Shown: positions 36,567 through 48,065, counted from the first letter of the stretch. The stretch is 64,000 bases of DNA from Suillus spraguei (GCA_016800925.1 JABCPU010000005.1:62001-126000); one strand, 5' to 3'. Program-made: numbers and translations. Notes: generated from the letters alone by a model not told the origin.

Positions 36567-36885
36567 GTTGTTTGGACGGAAGGATGAAAGAGGTTTCATG
36601 TAATTTGAATGGAGTGGCTTTGTATAAGTAGCACTAGTGTGACTGTGTGAGCCACTTACTCTTGCAGCAGATCCTTATGTAAATCTAACCATAGATCCGT
36701 ATTTAAACACTAAAAATGACGTAATTTTCTTCCAAATTTTCTATGTTATGGATAAGGATGCACGTGACCCGCATCGGGGCATCGGACCGACTCATCTTCT
36801 TGGATGTTGTGGTCTTACTCCGTGACAACCCTGATAATCAAGTTTGATTGACGCAGTCAACTCAGGCTGTGAACTTAAAAGTCAT

Positions 36886-36907
36886 CCTGCATGCTTTTGC
36901 ATGCAGG
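36886..36907. promoter_or_regulatory. 9-bp stem, TTTT-loop inverted repeat
   Basis: CCTGCATGC, then TTTT, then GCATGCAGG: a perfect nine-base stem. Both arms contain the CTGCA core also found in the 26-bp palindrome 24 bp further on. Confidence 0.6.
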
Positions 36908-36930
36908 CGAGCCAGAACACCTTCATCGTG

Positions 36931-36956
36931 CATGTTTCACCTGCAGGTGAAACATG
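36931..36956. promoter_or_regulatory. 26-bp perfect palindrome
   Basis: CATGTTTCACCTG followed directly by its exact reverse complement CAGGTGAAACATG, with no spacer. The site lies about 365 bp upstream of the homeodomain gene's start codon. CAGGTG is an E-box core (bHLH or ZEB-type zinc fingers); a dimeric binding site is the simplest reading. Confidence 0.6.
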
Positions 36957-37128
36957 TGTTGGCCTCATGATATGTAGGCCATCAGAACCTCATTTTTCAG
37001 GTCACCTAGGGTCACCCTTTACCTGCATTCAGGTATATACTTGCGGATCTACGTAAGATCTCTGCTTGTTACTGTCATGAGGTGCCCAGACAATTGATCT
37101 TGCAAAGTTTCAAAATATGCTTGAAGCG

Positions 37129-38645
37129 TTAAAACGATAAAGATCGGGCACGGTTATGTATCTTTACTCGACCCATTTCTGGTGGTGGCGACGGCAGCTT
37201 ATCCGTATCTTCCTGTAATCGCCCACTTTGAATTCTATTCCTCATCTCTTTGTCAACAGCCAAGTCCCATGCAGTCTTCACAGGCCCGACTTCCGACTTC
37301 AGCTTATTCTCCACAACGATGTCTTCCATTTCCATGGTCAAAGCCTGCATGATATCACTCTTGAGCATCTCGCGCGGCCAAGGTAGCGTGCTCAACTCAG
37401 GACCGGGTATAGGCGTTTCATGGATTGCGAGTAATTCGGTATCCAGCATAATCGAAACTAGAATCAGAAGAAATATCGGTGTATACCAGAACTTAATGGA
37501 TGTGCCAAGAAAGGTAATGATCCACTTACGCTCCCGCTCGGTTGTCTTTGCCAGCACACCAAGTCTCTCGGCCATGGAGCGCACGATCTGCTGATCCAAG
37601 ATAGGATCTCCTCGCATCAGTGAGGGAAACAGGACTGGGGCCACACGGGACAATGCAACTGAAAGGAAAAAGAAGACCTGATGGAGGAGGAGAACATGTT
37701 GGTACACAATCCGTTTAGGAAATATAACATCGAGGATCATGGCATGCGAGGTTGCTGCATCGACAAAGGGGCTCGGCGATAACGTGGAGGGCGAAGGGGC
37801 AAGGAGGAGATAAAGCTCTGATGCAAAAAGGCAAAGAAAAAGAAGATAACGCCACTTGAAACAGGCACAAGGAAGCTGGTCAAAATGGGCAGCAAAGCAA
37901 GTATTATGAGCACTCACTGCTGCTATTGGACTGGGCTTTCCGATAGCTGAAAAAAGAATGAGACCAGCACCAGTCATGATGTGGTATAATGATGAACTCA
38001 GTAGCCCACGCCGGAGATACTCGCGCATCGTTGTACACTCTTTCCATTTCAGAACATCAGGTCCGAATCTGAAAAGTAGATGTAAGGTGACTAAGATACC
38101 GCTAATGGGACCACTCACCTGTCATACGCAAACCTGACCACCGGGTCCTTCAAGGCTTCAAAAGCATCCCTTACTTCGATGAACAATGCTTCTCCTGAAG
38201 GACCTACCCGATCTGGGTGATATTTCTTTGCGAATGCGCGAAATGCCGTTTTTAGAGTAGCATCACTGGAGTTCGGATATACGCTGAGAAGCTCGTAAAA
38301 GTTGTTTGTGATACTTCCGGAAGCATCCAAGAAGTTATAGATAAGATAACAAAGGACAACTGCTGAAAAGGTAAGTCGGTAATGTAATGCATAAGCGGGC
38401 GTTCGCGGATCAGGTGGAGGCCGATGAAAGATACTAGAAGATGTCTGGTGAATTACGCGGAGAGCTTGTTTTGTTGCAAAATCTGGGAGGTACGACCAGC
38501 CCACGATGCGAAAGAGCGCTGCAGACATAAATTGGTGACCTAGATATACTATAGTTGCATCAGTCAAACTGTAAGGATGGACATCAATGGAAACAAAGAA
38601 GCTCAGGGCTGCAAGCAGCCAAAATGATCTCATGTCCTCGACCAT
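37129..38645 (-). CDS. polytopic membrane J-domain (DnaJ-like) protein
   Basis: Start MVEDMRSFWLLAALSFFVSIDVH gives an N-terminal membrane anchor. A second helix (LTFSAVVLCYLIYNFLDA) leads straight into the J domain NFYELLSVYPNSSDATLKTAFRAFAKKYHPDRVG, with the HPD tripeptide that stimulates Hsp70 ATPase. After AYDRFGPDVLKW, several more hydrophobic helices follow (YRYLLFL-type, LLLHQVFFFLSVALSRVAPVLF, FWYTPIFLLILVSI region partly intronic). The C-terminus is charged (MEMEDIVVENKLKSEVGPVKTAWDLAVDKEMRNR). Introns lie near 38105, 37880 and 37480-37530. The topology suggests an ER membrane co-chaperone. I cannot tie it to a named yeast protein; Sec63 and Erj5 differ in layout. Confidence 0.75.
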
Positions 38646-39410
38646 AGGAGCGCCACATGTCCGCCGGAACTCGTGCCTGCAGTTTGTTCACACATAACCA
38701 CGCGCCCAAACATATGTCTTGAGTTTGGGTGCTTTATAATGTGCGTGCCCGTGCAAAGACGGGCAGATTTCACGTTTATTAGAAATCCACATCTAGAGAC
38801 CACCCGTGGCAGACAAAATCTCTGCTGCCAGGGTTCGGCTAAAACGTCACAGCTCGTCTACAACTTTGCGATCATCTAGGACGGCAAAAGATATAGATGA
38901 CTGCGTAGTGACGGCTCTGCCTTTGCCAGCGAGCTGTGGGCCTCTCGGTCTCGCCAGCCAGTTAGAGCCACACAATGTCGGTCTGGCCTTACAATGCAAT
39001 GCGGTAAGTTTGGGCAAGGCAATGGGAAACAGACACTTTTTGGGCTCAAGAACCAGGGACGGGGCGCATTATGATCAAGGTCGACCCTTTTACTGGGACA
39101 TCATTGCAAATAAGAGGTGGATATGATCACTTGCCTATCTATATAAGACCAAAATGCTCGCCAGAGACACTCTTCAAGTTGTCGTCAACAGTACGAGGTT
39201 ATAAGCTAGGGAGTATCTTGCAGCATGAAATAGAGTGGCGAGTGAAGGAGAGAAGGCGTGTGAATATTTTGCCTCATGCCAAGTAACTGTTTGAACACGT
39301 CTGCACATTGATCTCCTGCACTTTCTCCACGACGCTCGAATTTCAGGACCATCATTTGGAGATCTGCAGCACGTCGTTGGAAAATATAAGAGAAGTGGAC
39401 ACGTCAAAAT
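38646..39410. other. divergent intergenic region
   Basis: 765 bp between the J-domain gene and ERD2, divergently transcribed, so both promoters probably lie here. Short frames are not protein-like. Confidence 0.4.
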
Positions 39411-40332
39411 ATGAATATTTTTCGGTTGTTTGGTTTGCATTCGTGTTGTGTAAGTTGTCTGGAAAACTAACACGTCGTGGTGTAGGGGATTTGGCCCACT
39501 TGGCCTCTATATTCATCCTCATTCAGAAGATTCAGAAGACCAGGTCATGCAGGGGTGGGTTTTCTTTTGATTCACTGATTTGTCATTGCTCAGGTGTGTC
39601 ACCTGTATGTCTACTAGGTATTTCCTTCAAGACACAGGCTCTCTATGCCCTCGTATTCGTGACACGCTACGTCGACCTGCTATTCCGCTGGGTATCTGTT
39701 TACAACTTCGTGATGAAGCTATTCTTCATAAGCAGTAGTTGTTACATTCTCTACCTCATGAAGTACCGTTTCCGGTGCGTGCTCACTCGTGTCCGTCTTT
39801 TGCATGAATATTGACTTTGGTTTTGACAGCCCAACGCACGACCCCTCCATTGACACGTTCAAGATTGAATATCTCCTTGGTCCATGCTTCTTTCTGTCGT
39901 TGATATTCAACTACGCATTTGAGTTAACCGAAATTCTCTGGACATTCTCTATATATCTGGAATCTGTCGCCATTTTCCCCCAGTTGTTCATGTTACAGCG
40001 TACTGGCGAGGCGGAGACGATTACAACGCACTATTTGGCTGCCCTGGGTCTTTATCGTGCTCTGTATCTCCCCAACTGGATATATAGGTACGCGCGCGTG
40101 CAATGGATTCTGTTCATAAACGAATGATTTTTCCCTCCAGATACTTTACGGAGGATTTGGTGGATCCCATAGCTGTGACAGCTGGACTGGTGCAAACTGG
40201 GCTTTACCTCGACTTCTTCTACGTCTACTTTACAAAGTGGGTGTTTTATATGATTCCTACGCCAAATGTATACCTACCGATGACGTCATTCGCAGAGTCC
40301 TCCACGGCCAAAAGTTTGAGCTTCCGGCATGA
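39411..40332 (+). CDS. ERD2: ER lumen protein-retaining (K/HDEL) receptor
   Basis: Seven-helix Golgi receptor that returns K/HDEL-tagged ER proteins by COPI vesicles. Exon 1 is 39411-39432 (MNIFRLFG) and exon 2 starts at 39486 ([23 protein letters not shown]). The following exons read [117 protein letters not shown] and [24 protein letters not shown]. The last exon reads [12 protein letters not shown] and stops at 40330-40332. The family's ligand-binding residues in RYx[11 protein letters not shown] and YRxxY are present and all exon joins are in phase. Intact; a damaged partial copy lies at 46990. Confidence 0.95.
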
Positions 40333-41495
40333 GTGGGCGTATTTTGGTCTATCAGGATCCGACATGTCATTAATCAGAGCTTTGTTTATTACGAAGTGCT
40401 CTTGGACATTCATGTATGGTTCGGAGGCCATAGAATTCTGCAGTGCATAGCAAACGAGATATTGATATTTGAGTCACTGCCTTCATAGCTCTAGTTCGTT
40501 AAAGCAAGCTAAGCTCCAGATACGATAAGAATCAAGATAAATCAATGAGACTGCCAATTGATTGACCAGTGCTAAAATAAACAAATCTAATGTTACGCAT
40601 CGTAACGGCGAGCCACCAGTCCCGACTCTATCGGTTTATCATCTCCGTCGTAGCACCGCTGACATGCCAAATCTTACCAGAGTCATGAACAGTACAGGGT
40701 GGTTCAACAAAAATCTTAAACTTGTCAGACACTCGAGGGACACGGGAAGGCGTCGTCATTGATAAGAATTTCCATAACAATAATAGATAAGATGCGATAG
40801 TCCAAAGTCTATGGAAAGCGTGTTCTACTTTCAATGCTTCCACCTTCCACTTCTCAAAACTTTCCTAGTAGGTAAGTGCTTCCATTGGCCTCCGAGCACC
40901 CTGTGCGACTATTCTAATGCATCATGTAGATTTGTTCCTACTACCATAAGGGAGTGGATTATATCGTGTTTTACCACTGAGACCTCATTCAAATCGGTCG
41001 TCTTCCTGCGTCTGTTGCTTTTGACCTTGAATATTCTTCTCTCGTCTCTTCTTCGATTACCTGTTCGCTCGGCTATTGGGGCATAAGTTCGCATTTCGCT
41101 GAAATTCTCATAGCCTCAGCGTTCCATTGCTGTGCACTCATTACCGGTGTCGAGTTCGAGGTCGCTGCGTGGCCACCGTTTTGTGGGAAGACTAGGTTCC
41201 CGTCTCCAATCCTCCATGTCTGGCCTTCAAGATGGTGACAGTGTCTCATTGTCTTCATTTTTTGATATCTGCTGATTTCCTTCTGTGTTTCTAGTATACT
41301 TAGTGGTAATGTTAATCATATTGAACCTGTTACTGATGATGGTGAATTAAAATTATCTCTGTCTTCGTCCCTCGTTGGGGCAGGTATTGTCTCATAGACG
41401 TTCAGACTCGAACTTTGTCATCTTTTTCGTGCCATGTCAATCAAGGGCCCCATAGGTTTCAACTTAGGGAGTCTCGTCAAGTAGAAAACTCAAAG
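40333..41495. other. intergenic region, part shared with 47830-48065
   Basis: About 40440-40680 repeats, imperfectly, downstream of the ERD2 pseudogene, so the duplication reaches beyond the coding part. A 91-codon hydrophobic frame at 40811-41086 is not recognised. No RNA gene seen before the array begins. Confidence 0.4.
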
Positions 41496-41941
41496 TAGGC
41501 TGGGTAACGTGGTAACCACAACGGAATCAAAATCTGTTTCTCTTGGACTATGCAGGTTCGAAACTTGCCGAACTATTCTATCGGAATACAATTTGACATT
41601 CATTCATGGATTGTTTCTTTGGACGCTCGCCGTAACTGGTGTTAGCCAGGCGGTTGCCACAACAGAATCAAAATCTGTTTCTCTTAGATTGTGCAGGTTC
41701 GAAACCTACCAACGATGAGATGTTTTTCTATCGGAACACACATTGATATTTACTCATGGATGGTTTCTTTAGAAGTTCACCGTAACTGGTCTTAGCCCGA
41801 TAGTTACCCTGACAGAATCAAAATCTGTTTCTCTTAGACTGTGCAGGTTCGAAACCTACCACGATGAGGCTTTTTTCTATCGGAACACACATTGATATTT
41901 ACGCATGGATGGTTTCTGTAGAAGTTCACCACAACTGTTCT

Positions 41942-42014
41942 TAGCCAGGTGGCTACCACAACAGAATCAAAATCTGTTCGTGCAGGTTCGAAACTTGCCG
42001 ACGACGAAGTTTTT
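41942..42014 (+). ncRNA. representative tRNA-like unit (fourth copy)
   Basis: TAGCCAGGTGG (41942-41952), hairpin ACAGAATCAAAATCTGT (about 41960-41976), GGTTCGAAAC (41985-41994) with five-base-pair T stem allowing one wobble, then TTTTT at 42010-42014. The A-to-B box distance of 43 bp is normal for an intronless tRNA. The 5' seven bases cannot pair with the 3' CGACGAC, so aminoacylation is unlikely. Transcription by Pol III is inferred. Confidence 0.5.
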
Positions 42015-42380
42015 CTTATTGGAACACACATACCTTGATATTCACTCATGGATGGTTTCTTTAGAATTTCACCACAACTGGTCTTAGCCAAATGGTTACC
42101 AGAACAGAATCAAAATCTGTTCCTATTTCATTATGCAGGTTCGAAATCTGCTCATGATGAGGACTTTTTTCCATCAAAACACGTTGATGTTTACTCATGG
42201 ATGGTTTCCGTAGAAGTTCAACCGCAGCTGGTCTTAGCCAGGTGGTTACCATAACAGAATCAAAATCTGTTTCTCTTGGACTGCGCAGGTTCGAAATCTG
42301 CCGCTGAGATTTTTTCCATCCGAACACGCCTTGATATACGCTCGTGGATGCTTTCTTTAGAAGTTCACCGTAACTGGTCT

Positions 42381-42462
42381 TGGCCAGGTGGTCACCACAA
42401 CAGAATCAAAATCTGTTTCGTTTGGACTGCAGGTTCAAAACTTGCCGACGACGAGGTTTTTT
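42381..42462 (+). ncRNA. tRNA-like unit with best A box (seventh copy)
   Basis: TGGCCAGGTGG at 42381-42391 fits the eukaryotic A-box consensus closely. The anticodon-arm-like hairpin follows at 42399-42415, a B box with one change (GGTTCAAAAC, 42432-42441) and six T at 42457-42462. Same caveat on the missing acceptor stem. Confidence 0.45.
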
Positions 42463-42689
42463 CTATCGGAACATACCTTGATATTCACTTATGCATAATT
42501 CTTTAGAAGTTCATCATAACCGGTCTTAGCCTGGTGGCCATAATCAAAATCTGTTTCTCTTGGACCGTGTAGGTTCGAAACCTCCGATGACGGCGTTTTT
42601 TTTTCTATCAGAACACACCTTGACATGACATTCACTCATGGATGGTTTCCTTAGAAGTTCATCTTGACTGGTCTTAGCTCCTGTGCAAA

Positions 42690-43627
42690 TTGTTGCAACA
42701 TTCATATTTACTTCATGGCGAGTCGTACCTTCGGACACACGTTCAGAAACACTAATTATATTGTGTGTCGTGAGGCCGCCGCAGGTTTTATGTAGTTCCT
42801 CTTGGGCTTAGTCAATTGCATATTGGATGAATTGAGGTCCGTAGACGTGTCTGCAATATCAGGTGCTGATCTGTGGACCACTGCACAGCGTATCTGCAGT
42901 GATGAAGAATGCACTCGCGACCAAGAACTTGAAGAACATTGCGGGCAGAGAGACCTATTAGTATTTTGAACATTCTTTGCTGTCGGCACATACGAAGGTG
43001 TGTCTAAATCGTCGCAATCACTGTTCACCAAGGTGGAACATATGTCCAAACCAAACCTTCTTTGGAGGCCATTGCGTCTTGGCATGGTGTATGCTTCGCA
43101 GGCACAAATTTGTGCTTTTCATCGTCTGTTTTCACAAGATATATTTTTTGCAGCCGAAGCTCCTGCATACGCATTATAACTGAAGATCAATAAATTTAAT
43201 CTTTCCGGAGAGCCGCGACCGATCGATCCGTTACAGTCATTCACCGTGTTCCCTCATTTGCGTTTATAATTTTCGGGATGTTTGCTTCAACACAACCAGA
43301 CACAATCTCGACACAATGCACGTCGGGTCGTGTCAAAAGGTAACTGTCTCCTTGTTGATTTGGATTGCTCATCAGTCTATTTCATCAGCCGCAGTATACC
43401 AAACAGCCATATCTTGCTGCTGTCCATGTCTGGTTCATTGATCATCGGCCGAGTGCAAACAGGATCTGTGGTTTTATTGAATTATGTGATCTCGTGATTC
43501 CTTCACAGTGGTTGCGAAACTACATATTGTAGATATACCTAGCTCTGTTTTCGACCACAAGAACGCCGCATCTGAATATCATGACACAAGCATAAAGTGT
43601 ATCACAAGTAACTACCATGATCAAGAA
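42690..43627. other. intergenic region
   Basis: About 0.9 kb between the array and the membrane-protein gene. Short frames only (42756-43085 minus; 43282-43497 plus) with no recognisable family. Confidence 0.35.
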
Positions 43628-45223
43628 TTATAAGTGCGGTACTAAACTGGTCCACAATACCGCCTTGTATGCGTCAGGGGAAAGACTGCGTAAAGTAGTG
43701 AACATGAGTACCAAGAGGACAACACGCACTGTGAAGTACAACGTTATATATGTGATGTATATAATATATAATATATACTTCGGGAAATACCTCTTTGCTT
43801 GGCGCACTGCCATCCATGCATGGAAAACAACCAAGGGAGCGCAAGTTATTGCGACGGCACTTATCCGCCATAGTAGCTGTTCCTGGTGTGAGGGGAAGGT
43901 AAAATTCCAAGCCACACAGTGGATGCCGCCAAATATGATTGCCATCACAAATCCGGAATGCGTAAGAACTGCCCTGTGTGAAGGTTTGAGATGGGTGCTG
44001 CCATTGAACGTTGGAACTCGGAGCTTTAGAGATGTGGGAATGGCAGATGAGCCTATCAATTCTAGAACTGGGCAGAAGATTGGACCAAAGATCCAAAAGT
44101 GATCGAGTTTTTCTCTTTCATCGACACTAAGCCAGACATGATGAGTAACAATACAACTGTTAAGGCGCATACATACTTAGGAATGTAATCCTCTGGAATT
44201 GAATTGGTCGACTTCCAGTACACTGGATGTGGACACTGCACATTGAGAGGCTTGTGCCACCACAGAGCATAAGTTAGGAAATTGAGAACCGCAAAAGCGA
44301 GTGTCCCCACTTCGAGCTGGGTGATTTCGAGGTGATAGATGACGCGGGTGATGAGCTGCATAAGAAACCAGGCCACCTGAAGCATGATCAGCCCTTTCGA
44401 CAAAGTATTGCATTTGCTCCTGTCTTGAATTTGCTTTGCCGTTAGGATAGGGACGTCGATACACCCTTCACCTATCAGTTTGAGAATGTAATCAGGACGT
44501 AGTGTAAGGTAGGGTTCCCCGTCCACATAAAGCATGAAACCACCCATGAGCACAAAGAAGCTGTGCGTCTGAGTCCACGTATAGTCTAAGGGTGCACATG
44601 AACCAACGTTTAGGTGAGTACGAATTGGGCTTACCTTCCGAGTCATACTCAGATTGCTCTGAGAATAAAGCCTTAATCCACCTCACGAGAGCACAAGGGA
44701 AACGCCAAGGAGACGCTAGGACAGATAATACACCTGTAGCGAGCAGTGCGATAAGATAGCAAGTTTGCTCATACAGTGTCAGCTCCCTTTCTAAGGACGT
44801 GTATAGCGATTTGTGAGATGCAGAGTTTCCAAAACACAACTAGTCACCTTCAGACTGCTGCCCTGGACGAATGGTGGGATACCCCGCATCCTTGAACTGT
44901 CTCGTAACTTGACGAGCACTGAGCCACTGACGCATAGCCCATATGACGACCATTTCAGGAGCCATGAGTGTCGTTATCATGATCCCAAGTCGCCGCCATA
45001 GGATGTGACGGAGCCTGTCCTTGGGGCTCGGGATATTGGGGTGAATGGCGCTGTATACACATGCAAAAACAGTAAGAACTGAACTGGAAATGATGATCCA
45101 TATTGTTCTGGTCGTGAATGATGGAGATTTAAAACTATCGTCAGTCATAGTATTAGTTATGTTTGCAGCTTGAATCACTTTGACGAGATGGAGGAAGATG
45201 CAGAAGAGTAGTAAGCTCATCAT
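43628..45223 (-). CDS. multi-pass membrane protein of an uncharacterised Agaricomycete family
   Basis: N-terminus MMSLLLFCIFLHLVKVIQA is a signal or anchor segment. It is followed by TIWIIISSSVLTVFACVYSAIHPNIPS and an RLRHILWRRLGIMITTLMAPEMVVIWAMRQW helix. After a variable middle (WRFPCALVRWIKALF) comes the hallmark block WTQTHSFFVLMGGF, LTAKQIQDRSKCNTLSKGLIMLQVAWFLMQLITR, LEVGTLAFAVLNFLTYALWWHKPLNVQCP. The last exon has four more hydrophobic segments (for example FVMAIIFGGIHCVAWNF) and ends at 43628. This WTxxHxFFxxMGGF...ALWWxKPLxV pattern recurs in large gene families of mushrooms, with no assigned role that I know of. Introns lie near 44840-44890, 44590-44640 and 44110-44185. Confidence 0.7.
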
Positions 45224-46985
45224 TAGATGCTGGGGTGTATCGTGAGCATCCTGTTCACTATTTGTAGTTTACTAAAGGGCACCGTCTCAATGAGGTATGA
45301 CAGTAGGCTTGCCCGATGCATGGTGCATGGTGCATGATGTTTGTAGCATGATGCGCAGATGGGTTCGAGGTGCAAAGTGGCAGTGCGATCCATGTACTTC
45401 TCGATCGGTGACTCACTGTAATAAGCGCTGAGCTCAAGCGAACCAAACTTCCATCTGTCTTCCAATAATGTAACACACTTTTGAAGACTCCTTGCTATGT
45501 CACGGTTGTATTGTTGTTGATGAGCATGTCATTTTTTTTTTTGAACTTTGACGTCTCTGATTTGCAGTAGTCCTGACGGGCAGTGACAACGTCCCCTTTG
45601 GCTTTTCATCGGCCATATTGAGTTATGGCGCTTGCCTTGTAACGCTATACACAGCGCCATCGGTAATGAAGTACGTGCAGTACTGGCATGTGTCCACCGT
45701 CCCTGCTGCTGGCTGCCATGCGCAAGAGATTCCAAACATCTATGAATTGATGAAGCTGTGATATGGTAGTTGTGCGAAGTATAGGACGCAAACACGCCGT
45801 TCCTAGGGGCAGAATTGTTTGCGGCCAATTGTACCGGCTGGTTGCCCCACCCGAATCGGCACGCCGGCAAGGGTGGTAAAACTTGGCAAAACTTTAGACT
45901 CGCGGACTCGGAGATGTAACTGGTGAATCCATAAAACCAACGTCCCTAAAGTATACTGGAGGTCACCCGGGCCCCTTGCCATCACTGAGTACTGATCAAT
46001 GAACAGGAACAAGTTCCAAGCTCGAAACGCTACTACCGGAAACGGTCTACAATCAAGGAACTTTGGGGAGCTTCGGAAAGGTAATAGGGCACTCAGGCTA
46101 GCCCAGTCCAGAGCACCTACGACTTTTATCTTGTGTTATTATTGGCTTATCTTTCTTTCCTATCTTTCTTTTGTTAGTACTTTATCTTTTCTTCGTTGGT
46201 ACTTACATAGCGTGACGACCGTTTGCACCAAACAGGACATCGCAAACAAGTAGTTCATGCCCCCAGACTTTGGTCAACACGCTCCAACTCTGCAAAATCA
46301 TAGACTTGGCCTTCCAGGACTTGATGGAAACCGTCAATCGTTACTCATTCCATGGATTGTTTTCATGGTCCGTAAGGAAAATGCTGTCTCGATCTCATCA
46401 AGTGATATGAGTCTGAGGTGTGAGCGGTGGTGCTCACACAAAATTGGCTTCTATATCAGCAGCCACATCGACATTGATACCTAACAGCCTAACTGGGCAC
46501 CAGTATGGATGTGCGCACGACCTGACAACTTGAAATTGGCTTTCCATTAGCCACGACCTTCTAATGATTATGGTAACGAATCTTTGCCGAATCTTTGCCA
46601 GTGCTTCAAACGAGTCTACCGAGATATTACAGCACGTCGGAGACCGTGTGTTATCCATATCTGATAAGATGCCTTTGACGTCGGTGGCATGGGGAACGAT
46701 GGATGAGAGGGTGGTTGCAAGTGCCTTTAGAGGATGTCTGTCGGCGCTGACTTCAGACTGCAAGACTTTCCCACCAAAGTTATACTTAGATAAGCTGTAC
46801 ACACGTGGTTTTTACCTTACCGTCGTCGTCCCGCAATCCAGAGCGTGGTTCTGTTTTGTTTCTCGTCGTTGTTCACGACTTGGGCCAGAAGTTATTAAAA
46901 TATCATTCGCTTTAATCCCGTGTAGTTTGATATCCTGTAGATTCTGCCCGCAGAAATCCGCCAAATCGTTGGCCGGAAGAATGGC
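45224..46985. other. gene-poor stretch
   Basis: About 1.8 kb. A 122-codon antisense frame (46434-46802) and an overlapping plus-strand one (46564-47010) are not recognisable. A run of twelve T lies at about 45532-45543, and the imperfect CATGATG/GTGCATG repeats around 45315-45350 are low complexity. Confidence 0.35.
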
Positions 46986-47830
46986 GGACAGCTTCTCAGT
47001 GATTCACTGATTTCTAATTGGTCATTGCTCAGCGCTCAGGCCTGCAGGTGCCAAAGTCTCGTATGTCTACTACTTAGGTATTTCCGAGTCCTTCAAAACA
47101 CAGGCTCTCTACGCCATGACACGTTATCATGATGTCGGCCTGCTATTCCGCTGGGTATCTGTTTACAACTTCGTGATGAAGCTATTCTTCATAAGCAGTG
47201 GTTGTTGCATTCTACCTCATGAAGTACCGTTTCCGGTGCGTGCTCACTAGTGTCCGCCCTTTTCATGAATGTCGACTTTGGTTTTGACAACTCAACGCAC
47301 GATCCCCCATCGACATGTTCAATATTGAATATATCTTTGGGCCATACTTCTTTTTGTCGCTGATATTTTCTGGACTATCATACATCTCGACTCTGTCCCC
47401 ATTTACCCCAGTTGTTCATGTTGCAGCGTATGGCGAAGCGGAGACGATTACAACGCACTATTTGGCTGCTCTGGGTCTTTATCGTGCTTTGTATCTTCCT
47501 AATCGGATATATAGGTACACGCGCGTGCAGTGGATTCTGTTCATAAACGAATAATTTTTCTCTTCAGATACTTTAAAGAAGGCGTGGTGGATCCCATAGC
47601 TGTGACAGCTGGACTTGTGCAACCCGGGCTTTACCTCGACTTCCTCTACATCTACATTACAAAGTGGGTATTTTACATGATTCCTACGCCAAATGTATAC
47701 CTACCAATGATGACATTCGCAAAGTCCTCGGCCAAAAGTTCGGACTTCCGGTATCAGTGGACGTATTTTGGTCTACCGGCATGTTGCATTAATCAGAGTT
47801 TTGCCTATTACGAAGTTCGGAGACCATAGA
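46986..47830 (+). pseudogene. ERD2 partial pseudogene
   Basis: Begins inside the second intron of ERD2 (same GATTCACTGATTT...CATTGCTCAG text) and carries eroded versions of exons 3-6. Recognisable pieces include [40 protein letters not shown] and [13 protein letters not shown] 2-bp loss in the SSCYILYL region and a loss of some 35 bp in the fifth exon ([10 protein letters not shown] is gone) destroy the frame. Exons 1-2 are absent. Similarity continues past the stop to about 48065. Confidence 0.85.
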
Positions 47831-48065
47831 ATTTTGCAGTGCATAGCAAACGAAATATTTGAGTCACTGCCTTCGGTAATTCTAACAACCTAAACCGCAG
47901 ATACGATAATCAAAAAAAACAAATTAATGAGACTGGCTGTCTGATGCCAAAAGACACAAATCTAACTTTACACATCGTAGCAGCGAGCCGTCCACGGTCA
48001 GTACCCGACTCTGCCGGCTCATCACCTCCATCGTAGTGCCGCTGACGCGGAATTTTACACTATTT

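Larger units (their letters stand above)
36567..37128. other. palindrome-rich upstream region of the homeodomain gene
   Basis: 562 bp between the homeodomain gene (transcribed away to the left) and the 3' end of the J-domain gene. The 36844-37040 part is packed with inverted repeats, listed separately. The rest is AT-rich and unremarkable. Confidence 0.5.
41496..42604 (+). repeat. tandem array of eight tRNA-Leu-like Pol III-type units
   Basis: Eight units repeat every 139-150 bp. In the best units a TAGCCAGGTGG A-box-like block is followed by an anticodon-arm-like hairpin ACAGA-ATCAAAA-TCTGT (U33 in place, anticodon CAA), a short variable region, and a perfect T arm GCAGG-TTCGAAA-CCTGC-type containing the GGTTCGAAAC B box. 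Seven of the eight then show a run of five to ten T about 15-25 bp downstream, the Pol III stop signal. The hairpin sequence AATCAAAATCTG recurs at about 41525, 41666, 41816, 41966, 42109, 42258, 42404 and 42543. The acceptor stem does not pair, so these are not normal tRNA genes. A ninth partial start lies at about 42671. Confidence 0.75.

Noticed and set aside
41509..42506. Plus- and minus-strand ORFs of 60-88 codons with similar sequences
   Set aside because: Their similarity to each other comes from the tandem tRNA-like repeat; codon-level conservation is not seen and stops recur in each unit.
45532..45543. Poly-T run as a retroposon tail
   Set aside because: No upstream homologous gene body or target duplication could be found around it.
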